Assembly (NCBI RefSeq): GCF_003688665.1
Contig: NZ_REFO01000010.1
Coordinates: 124,001-188,000 of the forward strand
Direction of reading: 5' to 3'
DNA: 64,000 bases
Source of the DNA: Hydrogenothermus marinus
GTDB lineage: Bacteria > Aquificota > Aquificia > Aquificales > Hydrogenothermaceae
Under the pieces are notes generated by a model. It ran no database searches, had not been told where the DNA came from, and saw only the letters and a list, made by a program, of their open reading frames with translations. The translations under genes were made by a program, and so were the position numbers. Below, in pieces: positions 20,980 through 30,314 of the stretch. Position 1 is the first letter of the stretch; each line of letters begins with the position of its first letter.

Positions 20980-21966
20980 TTACTTTAAAACGCCTTCTAC
21001 TTCCCTTTGTCTTATTCTTGGATCTATTTTTGCAAGTAGTATATCAGCTATTAGGTTTCCTATAATGAGCATAATAGCCCCTATATAAAGGCCTCCCATT
21101 ACAAGATATAAATCTTGAGATAGTACTGCATCAAGCATTAACATACCCATTCCTGGCCAGTTTACTATAATTTCTACTAATGCAGCCCCAGATAATAAAC
21201 TTGCTATCTCAAAACCAAGTAGGGTAATAAATGGATTTAAAGAATTTTTTAAAGCATGCTTTAAAATTACCTGTTTTTCAGGAAGACCTTTTGCCCTTGC
21301 AAACATTACATACTCAGACTGAAGACTTTCAAGCATAGTACTTCTTACAAGCCTTACAAGACCGGCTAAAGAACCTATTGCAAGAACAAAAGCAGGAAGA
21401 GACACATGCCATAATCTATCTAATATTTTTCCCCATATAGACATCTGATCATAATCAGGGCTTGTAGCTCCCCCTGTAGGAAGTATTCCTGTTTTTACAG
21501 CTAAAAATAACATTAAAAACGCTAAAAAGAAATTTGGTATTGACATAAATGTAAATGAGAAAAGTTGTATAAATCTATCAATAATAGTATTTGGTTTAAC
21601 TGCAGCAATTATTCCAAGAGGAATAGCTAAACTCCAAGCTAAAATTGCAGAGGTTATTGATAAAAAAAGAGTATTACCTACCCTTTCCTTAATTATTTCT
21701 ATTACAGGAACATGATAGCTGAAAGAATATCCTAAATCAAATTTTAAAGCATTTAAAAGCCATTTAAAATACTGAACAATTAAAGGTTGATCTAATCCAT
21801 AAGCTTGTTTTAATTTTTCTAATGTTTCTTGTGATATTTGAGGGTTCATTCTAAGTTTATCTAAATAATCACCAGGTGCAAGTTGTATGATAATAAAAGA
21901 TAAAAAAGTAATTCCTATTAAAAGAGGAATCATCTGTAAAATTCTTTTTAATATATATAAAAACAT
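20980..21966 (-). CDS. ABC transporter inner-membrane permease, DppB/OppB type
   Basis: This 328-residue protein has six transmembrane helices. It carries the DppB N-terminal signature (LKRILQMIPLLIGITFLSFIIIQLAPGD) and the permease EAA loop EYVMFARAKGLPEKQVILKHALKNSLNP that docks the ATPase. The family imports peptides, nickel or oligosaccharides. The usual second permease (DppC), ATPases and binding protein are not next to it, so its partners must be elsewhere or lost. The start at 21966 is preferred because GAGG lies 8 nt before that ATG; an in-frame TTG 12 nt earlier overlaps the site. Substrate unknown. Confidence 0.82.
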   Translation of the reverse strand: MFLYILKRILQMIPLLIGITFLSFIIIQLAPGDYLDKLRMNPQISQETLEKLKQAYGLDQPLIVQYFKWLLNALKFDLGYSFSYHVPVIEIIKERVGNTLFLSITSAILAWSLAIPLGIIAAVKPNTIIDRFIQLFSFTFMSIPNFFLAFLMLFLAVKTGILPTGGATSPDYDQMSIWGKILDRLWHVSLPAFVLAIGSLAGLVRLVRSTMLESLQSEYVMFARAKGLPEKQVILKHALKNSLNPFITLLGFEIASLLSGAALVEIIVNWPGMGMLMLDAVLSQDLYLVMGGLYIGAIMLIIGNLIADILLAKIDPRIRQREVEGVLK

Positions 21967-22040
21967 TATTAACCTCAAAAAGTTGTGTAGATTTTTATTT
22001 TATAATAAAAACAAAATCCTTTAAAAAAGGAGATATATAA

Positions 22041-22817
22041 ATGAGTGAAAAAATGTGGAAAACAAGAATAAGTACCCATATTGATAAAAAAGCTTATGTT
22101 AGAGGATATGAGCTTGAAGAACTTATTGGAAATTTAACATTTACAGAAGCTATATATTTAGTTTTAAAAGGTGAACTTCCTACAGAAAAAGAAAAAAAGA
22201 TGCTTGATATAATATTTGTCTCTATAATTGAACATTCTATAGCACCACCTTCAGTTCTTGCTGCAAGATCAGTAATAAGTGGTGGAAACTCTTTACATGT
22301 TGGTGTTGGAGCAGGAGTTCTTGCTTTTGGTGAAGCTCATGGAGGAGCTTTAGAAGATGCAATGAAATTTTTCCAAGAAAATGTAAATAAAAATCCTGAA
22401 GAAGTTGTTAAAGAATATCTTACAAATAAAAAAAGAATTGCAGGTTTTGGGCATAAATTTTTTAAAGATTTTGATCCAAGAACTAAAAAAATTTTAGAAT
22501 ATGCAAAAAAACTTGATTTTTATGGAAAATATGTCAAATTTGCTATAAAAGTTGAAAAAGCTATTGAAAAAATAAAAGGTAAAAAATTAGTTATGAATGT
22601 AGATGGAGCTATAGCATCAGTAGTTTCTGAAATGGGATTTGATTGGAGACTTGGTAAAGGATTTTTTATTATAGGAAGAATTCCGGGACTTGTAGCCCAT
22701 GCTTATGAAGAACTTGTTTATGAAAAACCCTTTTCTAAAAGATTAAATGAAGATGAAGAGGTTGAATACTTAGGAGTTAAACCAAGAAAATTACCTGATG
22801 AATATAAAAATAGATAA
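22041..22817 (+). CDS. ccl: Stand-alone citryl-CoA lyase-like (short citrate-synthase family) protein
   Basis: This 258-residue protein carries the citrate synthase fold core only. It has GEAHGGALED (His100), GFGHKFFKDFDPR (His138), NVDGAIASVVSEMGF (Asp188) and an Arg at about 213, so the catalytic residues are kept. It is far shorter than citrate synthases (about 370-430). It matches the size (about 30 kDa) of citryl-CoA lyase of Hydrogenobacter, which is homologous to the C-terminal part of AclA. That enzyme splits citryl-CoA to acetyl-CoA and oxaloacetate. A complete aclBA operon is also present, so its role is unclear. AGGAG precedes the ATG and a TATAAT lies at 22002-22007. The last 20 nt overlap the kinase gene. 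Confidence 0.75.
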   Translation: MSEKMWKTRISTHIDKKAYVRGYELEELIGNLTFTEAIYLVLKGELPTEKEKKMLDIIFVSIIEHSIAPPSVLAARSVISGGNSLHVGVGAGVLAFGEAHGGALEDAMKFFQENVNKNPEEVVKEYLTNKKRIAGFGHKFFKDFDPRTKKILEYAKKLDFYGKYVKFAIKVEKAIEKIKGKKLVMNVDGAIASVVSEMGFDWRLGKGFFIIGRIPGLVAHAYEELVYEKPFSKRLNEDEEVEYLGVKPRKLPDEYKNR

Positions 22818-24792
22818 AAATTATAAAGAGCTTGAGAGAAGAAGAAGAAATATAATAATAGCATCTATTGTTTTAACTGTATTTTTTGTTGGAAATTTAT
22901 TTATTTTTAAAGAAATATCTAGAGCTTCTCAATTTTTTAATCCATATTTATTTTTGATAATAATCAATATAGATGTTGTTTTTTTCCTTGTTATTTTAGC
23001 AATATCTTTAAGACATTTAATAAAACTATTTTTTGAAAATAAAGAAAAAAGAGGAAAGCTCAGAATAAAGCTTTCTATAATTTTAATATCAATGATTTTT
23101 ATTCCTGCAATTACAATTTCTACAGTATCAATAACTCTTATATCTGATGCTACAAACTTTTGGTTTAGTGGAAAAGTTGAAAAAGCTTTACAAGGTGCAA
23201 AAGATGTAGTAAATCAAGTGATAAAAAATGAAAAACAAAAATTAGAACTTGCAGGTAATTTATTAAAGCTAAAAGAAACAAATCCATACAATATTAAAAA
23301 AATTTTCAATTTAAAAGCAATAACATTTACAAATAAAAAAGGAATACCAGACAAAATATATGGAAAACCACTTAGTTTTAAAAATTTAGATTTAAACAAA
23401 GAATTTGTTCAGATAGGAAATTATTTTAGATATATAACAAAAACAAAAGATGGCAGATATATTATATTAGATGAGAAAATTCCTGAATTTTTAATTAATA
23501 AAGAAGAAGAATTAAGAGAAATTTCCTCTGTATTTAATCAGTTTAGACATTATAAAAAACCTATAAGAGTAAGTTATATAGTCACAATTCTTACAATTAC
23601 AATGTTTGTGATTGGTGGTGCCATCTGGTTTGGACAATACATAGTTAGAAATTTAACATATCCTCTTGAAAAACTTGTAGAGGCGTCCAAAAAGCTTGCA
23701 TCTGGAAATTTAAATGTTAAGGTGAATGTTAAATCTTCTGATGAAATAGGAATATTAATAGAAGAGTTTAATCATATGGTTAAAGAATTAAAATCTCTTT
23801 ATATTGCTTTAGAAAAAAGTAATAGAGAACTAAAGTTTAATAAGGAATATTTAGAAGCTATACTTGAAAATGCAAGAACAGGGGTTGTCTATACAGATAG
23901 AAATGGAAATATTATAAAAATAAATAAAGCAGCAGAAAAATTACTAAATATAAAAAAAGACCAGATTATTGGAAAACCTATAAATGAACTTTTAGATATT
24001 CTTAATGTAGATAAAAATAATTTATACAAAGAAAATACAATTGAGATAAATGGAAAGATTGTAATCATAAAAGCTACTAAACTTTTCAAAAAAGGAACTT
24101 TATTAGTATTAGATGATATTACAGATGTTTTAATAGCAGAAAAGGCAAAAAGTTGGAGAGAGATAGCCCAAAGAATTGCCCATGAAATAAAGAATCCATT
24201 AACACCTATAAAACTTGCGGCAGAAAGGATAGAAAGACAGTTTAAAAAGAAAAATGAAAATTTTGAAAAGATATTAGAAAAATCTGTAAATGTTATATAT
24301 ACTGAAGTAGACCATCTTTCAAAATTAGTTAAAGATTTTAGGCAGCTTGCTACAAATGAAAAAATAAAACAAGAAGAGATTAATCTAAAACAGCTTTTAA
24401 ATGAAATTAAAAATAGTTATTCTACAGATAAATTTAAAGTAAATATAGAAATCCCTGATAATTTATACATAAAAGGAGATAAAAAACTTTTAAGACAGGC
24501 TTTTTCAAATATTATCCAAAATAGTTATGAAAAACTAATTGATGGAGGAGAGGTTAAAATATCTGCAAAAGAAAAAAATAAAAAAATTATTATAACTATA
24601 AAAGATAATGGAGAAGGAATTCCAAAAGAAGAAATAGACAAAATATTTATTCCTTATTACTCTAAAAAAGCAAAAGGTAGTGGACTTGGCCTTACAATTA
24701 CAAAAGATATTATAGAAAGACATCAAGGAAAAATAGCAGCCATCTCATCTGAAGATGGAGCTATTTTTGAGATTATACTACCAAAAGCTTAA
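22798..24792 (+). CDS. NtrY-like membrane sensor histidine kinase
   Basis: This 664-residue protein resembles nitrogen-regulation kinase NtrY. It has N-terminal transmembrane helices at about 18-38, 45-70 and 85-110, a periplasmic loop, and a helix at about 258-283. HAMP (about 283-335), PAS (about 350-450), HisKA with EIAQRIAHEIKNPLTPIKLAAERI (phospho-acceptor His462), and HATPase_c with NIIQNSYEKL, DNGEGIP and GSGLGLTI complete it. All catalytic boxes are intact. No response regulator is adjacent, so the cognate NtrX-type regulator must be elsewhere. The ATG lies inside the citryl-CoA lyase-like gene (20-nt overlap), so the two are translated from one mRNA. Confidence 0.85.
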   Translation: MNIKIDKNYKELERRRRNIIIASIVLTVFFVGNLFIFKEISRASQFFNPYLFLIIINIDVVFFLVILAISLRHLIKLFFENKEKRGKLRIKLSIILISMIFIPAITISTVSITLISDATNFWFSGKVEKALQGAKDVVNQVIKNEKQKLELAGNLLKLKETNPYNIKKIFNLKAITFTNKKGIPDKIYGKPLSFKNLDLNKEFVQIGNYFRYITKTKDGRYIILDEKIPEFLINKEEELREISSVFNQFRHYKKPIRVSYIVTILTITMFVIGGAIWFGQYIVRNLTYPLEKLVEASKKLASGNLNVKVNVKSSDEIGILIEEFNHMVKELKSLYIALEKSNRELKFNKEYLEAILENARTGVVYTDRNGNIIKINKAAEKLLNIKKDQIIGKPINELLDILNVDKNNLYKENTIEINGKIVIIKATKLFKKGTLLVLDDITDVLIAEKAKSWREIAQRIAHEIKNPLTPIKLAAERIERQFKKKNENFEKILEKSVNVIYTEVDHLSKLVKDFRQLATNEKIKQEEINLKQLLNEIKNSYSTDKFKVNIEIPDNLYIKGDKKLLRQAFSNIIQNSYEKLIDGGEVKISAKEKNKKIIITIKDNGEGIPKEEIDKIFIPYYSKKAKGSGLGLTITKDIIERHQGKIAAISSEDGAIFEIILPKA

Positions 24793-24806
24793 TTATTTTC
24801 TTTATT

Positions 24807-26234
24807 TTAACTATTTAAAAACTCATTTAGTATTTTATTTACTATCTTAGGATTTGCTTTTCCTTTAGTAGCTTTCATAACCTGTCCAACAAAGAAACCC
24901 ATTAGTTTTTGATTTCCTGCTTTATATTTTTCAACTTCTGCTGGATGTTTAGCTACTATATCTTCTACAATTTTTCTTATTTCTCCTTCATCTGATACCT
25001 GTTTCAATCCTTTTTCTTCTACTATCTGATTTGGAGATTTTTGAGTTTTAAATACCTCATCAAAAACTTGTTTAGCTATTTTTGTAGAAATAGTTCCTTC
25101 GTCTATTAAAGATACCAATTCTGCTATATGTTCTGGTTTTACTGGACTTTCTGATATATCTATACCTTCTTCATTTAATCTTCCAAGGAGTTCATTTATT
25201 ACCCAATTTGCTATTGCTTTTGGATTTTTATTATAAGATTTTACTGCTTTTTCAAAGAATAATGCTCTATCTTTATCTGCTACTAATACATCAGCATCAT
25301 ATTCTGTAAGTTTATAATCTTTTACATATCTTTCGAATTTTTCATCGGGAAGTTCTGGAATTGTCTCTTTTATTTTTTCTATCTGTTCTTTAGTAAGTCT
25401 TACAGGTATTAAATCAGGGTCTGGGAAATATCTATAATCATGAGCTTCTTCTTTTGTTCTCATTGTATAAGTTTTTCCTGCTGAAGGGTCAAAAAGTCTA
25501 GTTTCTTGTATTATTTCTCCACCTTTTCGTAGTATTTTTGCTTGTCTTTCTATTTCATACTCTATAGCCCTTTGGACAAATCTAAATGAGTTTAAATTTT
25601 TTATTTCAACTTTTGTTCCAAGTTTATCACTTCCTTTTGGTTTTAAGGAAATATTAACATCACATCTAAGCTGTCCTTTTTCCATATCTGCATCAGATAC
25701 ACCTATATATCTCATTATATTTCTAAGTTTTTCAAGATAAAGTCTTGCACCAACTGCAGAATCAATATCTGGCTCTGTTACTATCTCCATTAATGGAGTT
25801 CCAGCTCTATTTAAATCAACATAAGATTTATTACCTTCATGTATTGTCTTCCCTGCATCTTCTTCCATATGAAGTCTATGAATTCTTACTCTTTTAGTTT
25901 TTCCATCTTCTTTTATATCTATAAAACCGTTTGTAGCAAGAGGTTTATCATATTGAGATATTTGATAACCTTTTGGAAGATCTGGATAAAAGTAATTTTT
26001 TCTTGCAAACACAGAAAGCTCATGAACCTCACAGTTTAAAGCAAGAGCTGCTTTAATTGCATATTCTAAAGCCTTTTCATTTAAAACAGGAAGACTTCCT
26101 GGTAAAGCAAGACATACTGGACATACATTGGTATTTGGTTCCCCGCCAAACTCTAATTTACAAGAACAAAAACATTTTGTATTTGTGGCCATCTGTACAT
26201 GAGTTTCAAGACCTATTACAACATCAAACTCCAT
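24807..26234 (-). CDS. gatB: Aspartyl/glutamyl-tRNA amidotransferase subunit B
   Basis: This 475-residue GatB of the GatCAB complex converts mischarged Glu-tRNA-Gln and Asp-tRNA-Asn to the correct aminoacyl-tRNAs. Signatures are IGLETHVQ near the N-terminus, a zinc-type Cys set (C-F-C-S-C ... C-P-V-C), [28 protein letters not shown], and [19 protein letters not shown]-terminal helical/YqeY tail is present. Length is normal. It is monocistronic and divergent from the glucosaminidase gene; gatA and gatC are not in the window. Confidence 0.96.
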   Translation of the reverse strand: MEFDVVIGLETHVQMATNTKCFCSCKLEFGGEPNTNVCPVCLALPGSLPVLNEKALEYAIKAALALNCEVHELSVFARKNYFYPDLPKGYQISQYDKPLATNGFIDIKEDGKTKRVRIHRLHMEEDAGKTIHEGNKSYVDLNRAGTPLMEIVTEPDIDSAVGARLYLEKLRNIMRYIGVSDADMEKGQLRCDVNISLKPKGSDKLGTKVEIKNLNSFRFVQRAIEYEIERQAKILRKGGEIIQETRLFDPSAGKTYTMRTKEEAHDYRYFPDPDLIPVRLTKEQIEKIKETIPELPDEKFERYVKDYKLTEYDADVLVADKDRALFFEKAVKSYNKNPKAIANWVINELLGRLNEEGIDISESPVKPEHIAELVSLIDEGTISTKIAKQVFDEVFKTQKSPNQIVEEKGLKQVSDEGEIRKIVEDIVAKHPAEVEKYKAGNQKLMGFFVGQVMKATKGKANPKIVNKILNEFLNS

Positions 26235-26310
26235 TTTTACCTCTTTTACTTTTTTAAAGTAAAGTTTTATTCTTTTACTTAAAGGATTTTAACATAACTA
26301 AAGGAAAAAT

Positions 26311-27267
26311 TTGAAGGCCTTAAAGAAAATTGTATATATTATAATATTGTTAATGAAGAGAAAAATAAATTTATATAAAGAAAATATAAATAAGTGGGAA
26401 ATAATTTTTCCCTTAATTATTATATTCATCTCATTTTACATAATTACTATGCCTTTTTCTCCTTTTGTGGAAACAGAAATATTTGTTAAACAACAAAAGC
26501 CATTTAAAGAAAGCTTTACAAAAATTCCAGAAAAAGAATTAATAATAATATATAAAGTCATTAATAATCCTATGGATATAACAGATATAGATTGCAAAGC
26601 AGTTTTACCTATTGTTTACAAAAATATAGTTTCTTTAAAAGACTTACCTGTTAAAGAAAGAAAAAAGAAGTTTATAGCTTTAATACTACCTTCAATTTTA
26701 ATTGCAAATTATGAAATACAAAAAGTAAGAGAAAAATTAAAAAAAATTCAAGAAAAACTTGACAATAATGAAGAATTAACATATAAAGAAAAGGAATTTT
26801 TAGAAAGTTTACTTGAGAAATATAAAGCTAAAAGTATTCCAGAGCTTTTAGAGAAAATAAATACTCATAAACCAAGCTTAATCATAGCTCAAGCTGCAAT
26901 AGAAAGTGGTTGGGGAACTTCTCGTTTTGCAGTAAAAGCAAATAATTTGTTTGGAACTTGGACTTTTAATAAGAAGTATGCATATAAAATAAAAGCTAAA
27001 AAAAGTAATGTATATTTAAAAAGATATAATAGTGTATTAGATGCTATAAGAGATTATTATTATAATGTTAGCGTAAGTTGGGCTTATGAAAAATTTAGAA
27101 AGGTTAGATTAAAAACAAAAGATTCTTTAAAACTTGCTAACTATTTAGATAAATACTCAATCTTGAGGGAAAAATATGTTAAGAGAATTAAAACAGTTAT
27201 TAAACATAATAATCTTCAGCAGTATGATAATTGTAAGCTTAAGTTTACCTACACAGGCACAAAATAA
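26311..27267 (+). CDS. Membrane-anchored peptidoglycan glucosaminidase (Bax/FlgJ-like)
   Basis: This 318-residue protein has one N-terminal transmembrane anchor (about 29-48), a linker with a helical K/E-rich segment (about 130-175), and a GH73-type N-acetylglucosaminidase domain. That domain carries KPSLIIAQAAIESGWGTSRFAVKANNLFGTW (catalytic Glu in AIESGWG) and YNSVLDAIRDYYYNV. It resembles E. coli Bax and would cut glycan strands in the periplasm. The TTG start has AAGGA 6 nt upstream; an internal ATG at 26353 lacks a site. The C-terminal 92 nt overlap the next gene in another frame. Confidence 0.78.
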   Translation: MKALKKIVYIIILLMKRKINLYKENINKWEIIFPLIIIFISFYIITMPFSPFVETEIFVKQQKPFKESFTKIPEKELIIIYKVINNPMDITDIDCKAVLPIVYKNIVSLKDLPVKERKKKFIALILPSILIANYEIQKVREKLKKIQEKLDNNEELTYKEKEFLESLLEKYKAKSIPELLEKINTHKPSLIIAQAAIESGWGTSRFAVKANNLFGTWTFNKKYAYKIKAKKSNVYLKRYNSVLDAIRDYYYNVSVSWAYEKFRKVRLKTKDSLKLANYLDKYSILREKYVKRIKTVIKHNNLQQYDNCKLKFTYTGTK

Positions 27268-28225
27268 ATATGCAGTAATACTTATTTATCATAAATTTGA
27301 TAATCCTAAATATCCTTCAACTTCTATTCCTATAAAAGATTTTGAAGCTCAAATGAGATATTTAAAGGAAAATAATTATAATGTTGTTTCCTTAGATAAA
27401 ATAATAGATTATATAAAAAATGGATATATACCACCTAAAACAGTTTCCATAACAATTGATGATGGCTATAAATCTACAATGAAGGCTTTTAAAATATTAA
27501 AAAAATATAATTTTCCATTTACTTTATTTTTATATATGGAAGCAATAGGAAGATATCCTGACTTTTTAAGTTATAATCAAATAAATCAGTTAAAAAAATA
27601 TAGAAAAATAACCTTTGGAAATCATTCTTATACTCATTTCCATTTTCCTAAGGTAAAAAAAGGTTTTGATAAAAATCAGTTTATTGAAAAATTTAGAGAA
27701 GATACTTTAAAGGCAGAAAAAAGCTTTATAAAAATTATAGGATATAAACCTAAATATTATGCTTATCCTTACGGTGAATATAATGAATTAATGGTTAAGG
27801 TCTTAAAAGATTTAGGTTATAAAGCAGCTTTTACTCAAGATCCTTCAAGTGTTTACACAAAAAATAATCTATATATAATTCCAAGACAGCCTATAGTTGG
27901 ACATTGGGGAACTTTAAAACATTTTAAAAAGATACTAAATATAGAACCTTTACCTGTTATTGATTCTAAGCCTAGCTTTGGTAATTTAAAGAAAAATCCT
28001 CCAGATAAGATTATGGCAAAGATAAAAAATTTACAAGATTATAAAAACTGTGGAATATATATCTCAGAACTTGGTTGGATAAAAGCAAAAAGAAATAAAG
28101 ATACCATTTATGTAGAAAATATTCCAAAACTAAAAAGATGGAAAAACAGAATAGGATTTACTTGCTTTGATAAAAAAACAAAAAAATCAGCAAGTTTTTT
28201 TTATATGGTTATAAATCCTCAATGA
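27176..28225 (+). CDS. Secreted polysaccharide deacetylase (NodB/CE4-like)
   Basis: This 349-residue protein has a signal peptide (LLNIIIFSSMIIVSLSLPTQA, cleavage before QNKY) and a NodB homology domain. ILIYHKFD, then VSITIDDGYKS (catalytic and metal Asp pair), FGNHSYTHFHF (metal His pair) and YYAYPYGEYN (substrate groove) are all present, so it should be active. It removes N-acetyl groups from a GlcNAc polymer, either peptidoglycan or an exopolysaccharide. The pairing with a glucosaminidase favours a cell-wall substrate, but a Pel operon elsewhere in the window leaves the question open. GAGGG precedes the ATG, which lies 92 nt inside the upstream gene. Confidence 0.83.
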   Translation: MLRELKQLLNIIIFSSMIIVSLSLPTQAQNKYAVILIYHKFDNPKYPSTSIPIKDFEAQMRYLKENNYNVVSLDKIIDYIKNGYIPPKTVSITIDDGYKSTMKAFKILKKYNFPFTLFLYMEAIGRYPDFLSYNQINQLKKYRKITFGNHSYTHFHFPKVKKGFDKNQFIEKFREDTLKAEKSFIKIIGYKPKYYAYPYGEYNELMVKVLKDLGYKAAFTQDPSSVYTKNNLYIIPRQPIVGHWGTLKHFKKILNIEPLPVIDSKPSFGNLKKNPPDKIMAKIKNLQDYKNCGIYISELGWIKAKRNKDTIYVENIPKLKRWKNRIGFTCFDKKTKKSASFFYMVINPQ

Positions 28226-29097
28226 AAAACTTTTTTAGGATGTAGGATATTATCTTTTATAAATCCAATACCTAAGAATTTATTATCCTTAGAAAAAACT
28301 TTAACTTTTCCTTCTAAATTAGAAGGAATTTTAAATCTTTGGCCATTTAAAAATCTTTTGTCAAAACCTTCGTCTAAAATTATTTTTTCTAAAAATGGCA
28401 GTGAATCTTCTATAGGTATTAAATTTTTTTCTATTTTTTCTTTGTCAAAAGAAAGAAACTCTTCTAAAGATATTGCATTTTCTACTGAAAAACTATCTAT
28501 TTTAGTTCTTCTCAACTCTTTAACATAAGCACCACAGCATGTTTCATCTCCTATCTCTTTAATTAAACTTCTTATATATGTTCCTGAGCTACAATCTATC
28601 TTTATTTTAAAAAAAGGAATATTTATACCTAAAATATCTATTTTATAAATACTTACTTTTTTTGGTTTTAATTCAATCTCTATTCCTTTTTTGGCTAATT
28701 GGTATGCCCTTTTGCCATTTATTCTTTTTGCAGAAAAAGGTGGTGGATATTGAAAATATGTTTTTTCAAAGGATTTTATTATCTGTTTTAACTTTTCTTT
28801 ATCTATATTACACTTTTTTTCTTCAATAATTTTTCCATTTATATCATATGTATCTGTTATTTTTCCAAGTTCTCCAGTTGCTATATATTGTTTATCAAGT
28901 CCTTGAAACTCTTCAGTAAGTCTTGTTGCTTTTCCAATAGTTAATATCATTAATCCTGTAGCAAAAAAATCAAGGGTGCCTGTATGTCCTATTTTTATAT
29001 TTTGCTGGTAAATATCTTTTAGATGTTTTCTTACTTTTTGAACTAACCTATTGGAAGTAATACCTGCAGGTTTATCTATTAATATTATACCGTCCAT
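28219..29097 (-). CDS. truB: tRNA pseudouridine-55 synthase
   Basis: This 292-residue TruB makes pseudouridine 55 in the T-loop of tRNAs. It begins with GIILIDKPAGITSN, contains GHTGTLDFFATGLMILTIGKATRL with the catalytic Asp, YPPPFSAKRINGKRAYQLAKKG and SSGTYIRSLIKEIG, and has a short PUA-like C-terminus. It overlaps folC by 13 nt and is the last gene of the minus-strand run. Its 3' end overlaps the convergent deacetylase gene by 7 nt. Confidence 0.95.
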   Translation of the reverse strand: MDGIILIDKPAGITSNRLVQKVRKHLKDIYQQNIKIGHTGTLDFFATGLMILTIGKATRLTEEFQGLDKQYIATGELGKITDTYDINGKIIEEKKCNIDKEKLKQIIKSFEKTYFQYPPPFSAKRINGKRAYQLAKKGIEIELKPKKVSIYKIDILGINIPFFKIKIDCSSGTYIRSLIKEIGDETCCGAYVKELRRTKIDSFSVENAISLEEFLSFDKEKIEKNLIPIEDSLPFLEKIILDEGFDKRFLNGQRFKIPSNLEGKVKVFSKDNKFLGIGFIKDNILHPKKVFH

Positions 29098-30314
29098 ATA
29101 TCCTCCTGTTTCAAAACTTCTCCTACTAAGTATAATGAACCTGTAATAAATAATAGTTCATTTTGTTTTAAATTTTTCTTAATAGTCTTTATTGCGTCTG
29201 GAATGTTTTCAATAAAATTATATACTTTTGGAATAAAGTCTTTATCTATGCTTCTTGATACAGGAATTTTTGTGAAGTAAATATTTTCAGAATTTTCTTT
29301 TAGTATGTTAAAAATAGTTTTAAAATCTTTATCTTTCATTCCTGAATATAAAGTAATAATTTTTTTGTCTGGAAAAAGTCTTTTTATTTCTTTAAAACTT
29401 TTTGTTAATGCATCTTCATTATGGGCTCCATCTAAAATAATTAAAGGATTTTTTGATAGAATCTGAAGTCTTCCAATCCATTTTGTAAAAGATATTGATT
29501 TTTTTAGTAGCTCTTTATCTATCTGAATATTATTATTTTGAGCAAATATTATAAATGAAGTGATTGCAGTAGCTGCATTTTCAAACTGAAAATTTCCAAT
29601 TAAAGAAGGTTTTATATTTTCTATTTTTATATTTTGAAATTGATAATCAAAACTAGTATTACCTTTTGGAAAAACTTTAAAATCTATATCTTTTACATAA
29701 TACCTTTTTATATTTCTTTTTTTTAACCAGTTTATAATCTCTTTTTGGTTTCTTCCAATAATAGCAGGTTTGTTTTCTCTTGTTATTCCTGTTTTTTCAA
29801 AAGCAATTTTATCAAGAGTATCTCCAAGCATATGCATATGATCAAAAGAAACATTTGTAATTATTGAAACTTCTGGTTCAACTACATTTGTAGAATCCCA
29901 TCTTCCACCAAGACCAACTTCTAATATTGCAATATCAACTTTTTCATCTGAAAAGTATTTAAAAGCAAACAGTGTTGATGCTTCAAAATAGGTTAAATTG
30001 TACTTTTTTATAACTTGCTTTAACTGTTTTATATAATTTTCAAGTTTATAATCAGGTATATTTTTTCTATTTATCTGCCATCTTTCATTTTCTTCTATAA
30101 GATGCGGTGAAGTAAATAGCCCTGTTTTAAAACCATAATTTCTAAATATACTTTCTAGGAATGCAGATGTAGAACCTTTCCCATTTGTTCCTGCTACAAG
30201 AATAGATTTAAAATTTTGATGTGGATTTTTTATATCATTTAATGCTTTTTTTATTCTTTCAAGGCCCGGCTCTATATTAAAAACCTTTTTTTCAAAAAGC
30301 TTATACAGTTTCAA
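29085..30314 (-). CDS. folC: Folylpolyglutamate synthase / dihydrofolate synthase
   Basis: This 409-residue Mur-ligase-family enzyme adds glutamate to dihydropteroate and folates. It has the P-loop VAGTNGKGSTSAFLE (about 41-55), LFTSPHLIEENERWQIN, IAILEVGLGGRWDSTN, and the C-terminal LDGAHNEDAL motif. Length is normal for the family. The start appears to be TTG at 30314, inside the lgt 3' end (14-nt overlap), with only weak ribosome pairing, so translation is probably coupled to lgt. Confidence 0.92.
   Translation of the reverse strand: MKLYKLFEKKVFNIEPGLERIKKALNDIKNPHQNFKSILVAGTNGKGSTSAFLESIFRNYGFKTGLFTSPHLIEENERWQINRKNIPDYKLENYIKQLKQVIKKYNLTYFEASTLFAFKYFSDEKVDIAILEVGLGGRWDSTNVVEPEVSIITNVSFDHMHMLGDTLDKIAFEKTGITRENKPAIIGRNQKEIINWLKKRNIKRYYVKDIDFKVFPKGNTSFDYQFQNIKIENIKPSLIGNFQFENAATAITSFIIFAQNNNIQIDKELLKKSISFTKWIGRLQILSKNPLIILDGAHNEDALTKSFKEIKRLFPDKKIITLYSGMKDKDFKTIFNILKENSENIYFTKIPVSRSIDKDFIPKVYNFIENIPDAIKTIKKNLKQNELLFITGSLYLVGEVLKQEDIWTV

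Noticed and set aside
22041-22817. Ordinary citrate synthase
   Set aside because: At 258 residues it is well over 100 residues too short and matches the lyase core only.
29966-29978. CAAAC-AGT-GTTGA match to the rTCA operator
   Set aside because: It lies inside folC and is explained by the codons there, with no promoter nearby. It is recorded because it shows that the core can occur by chance.
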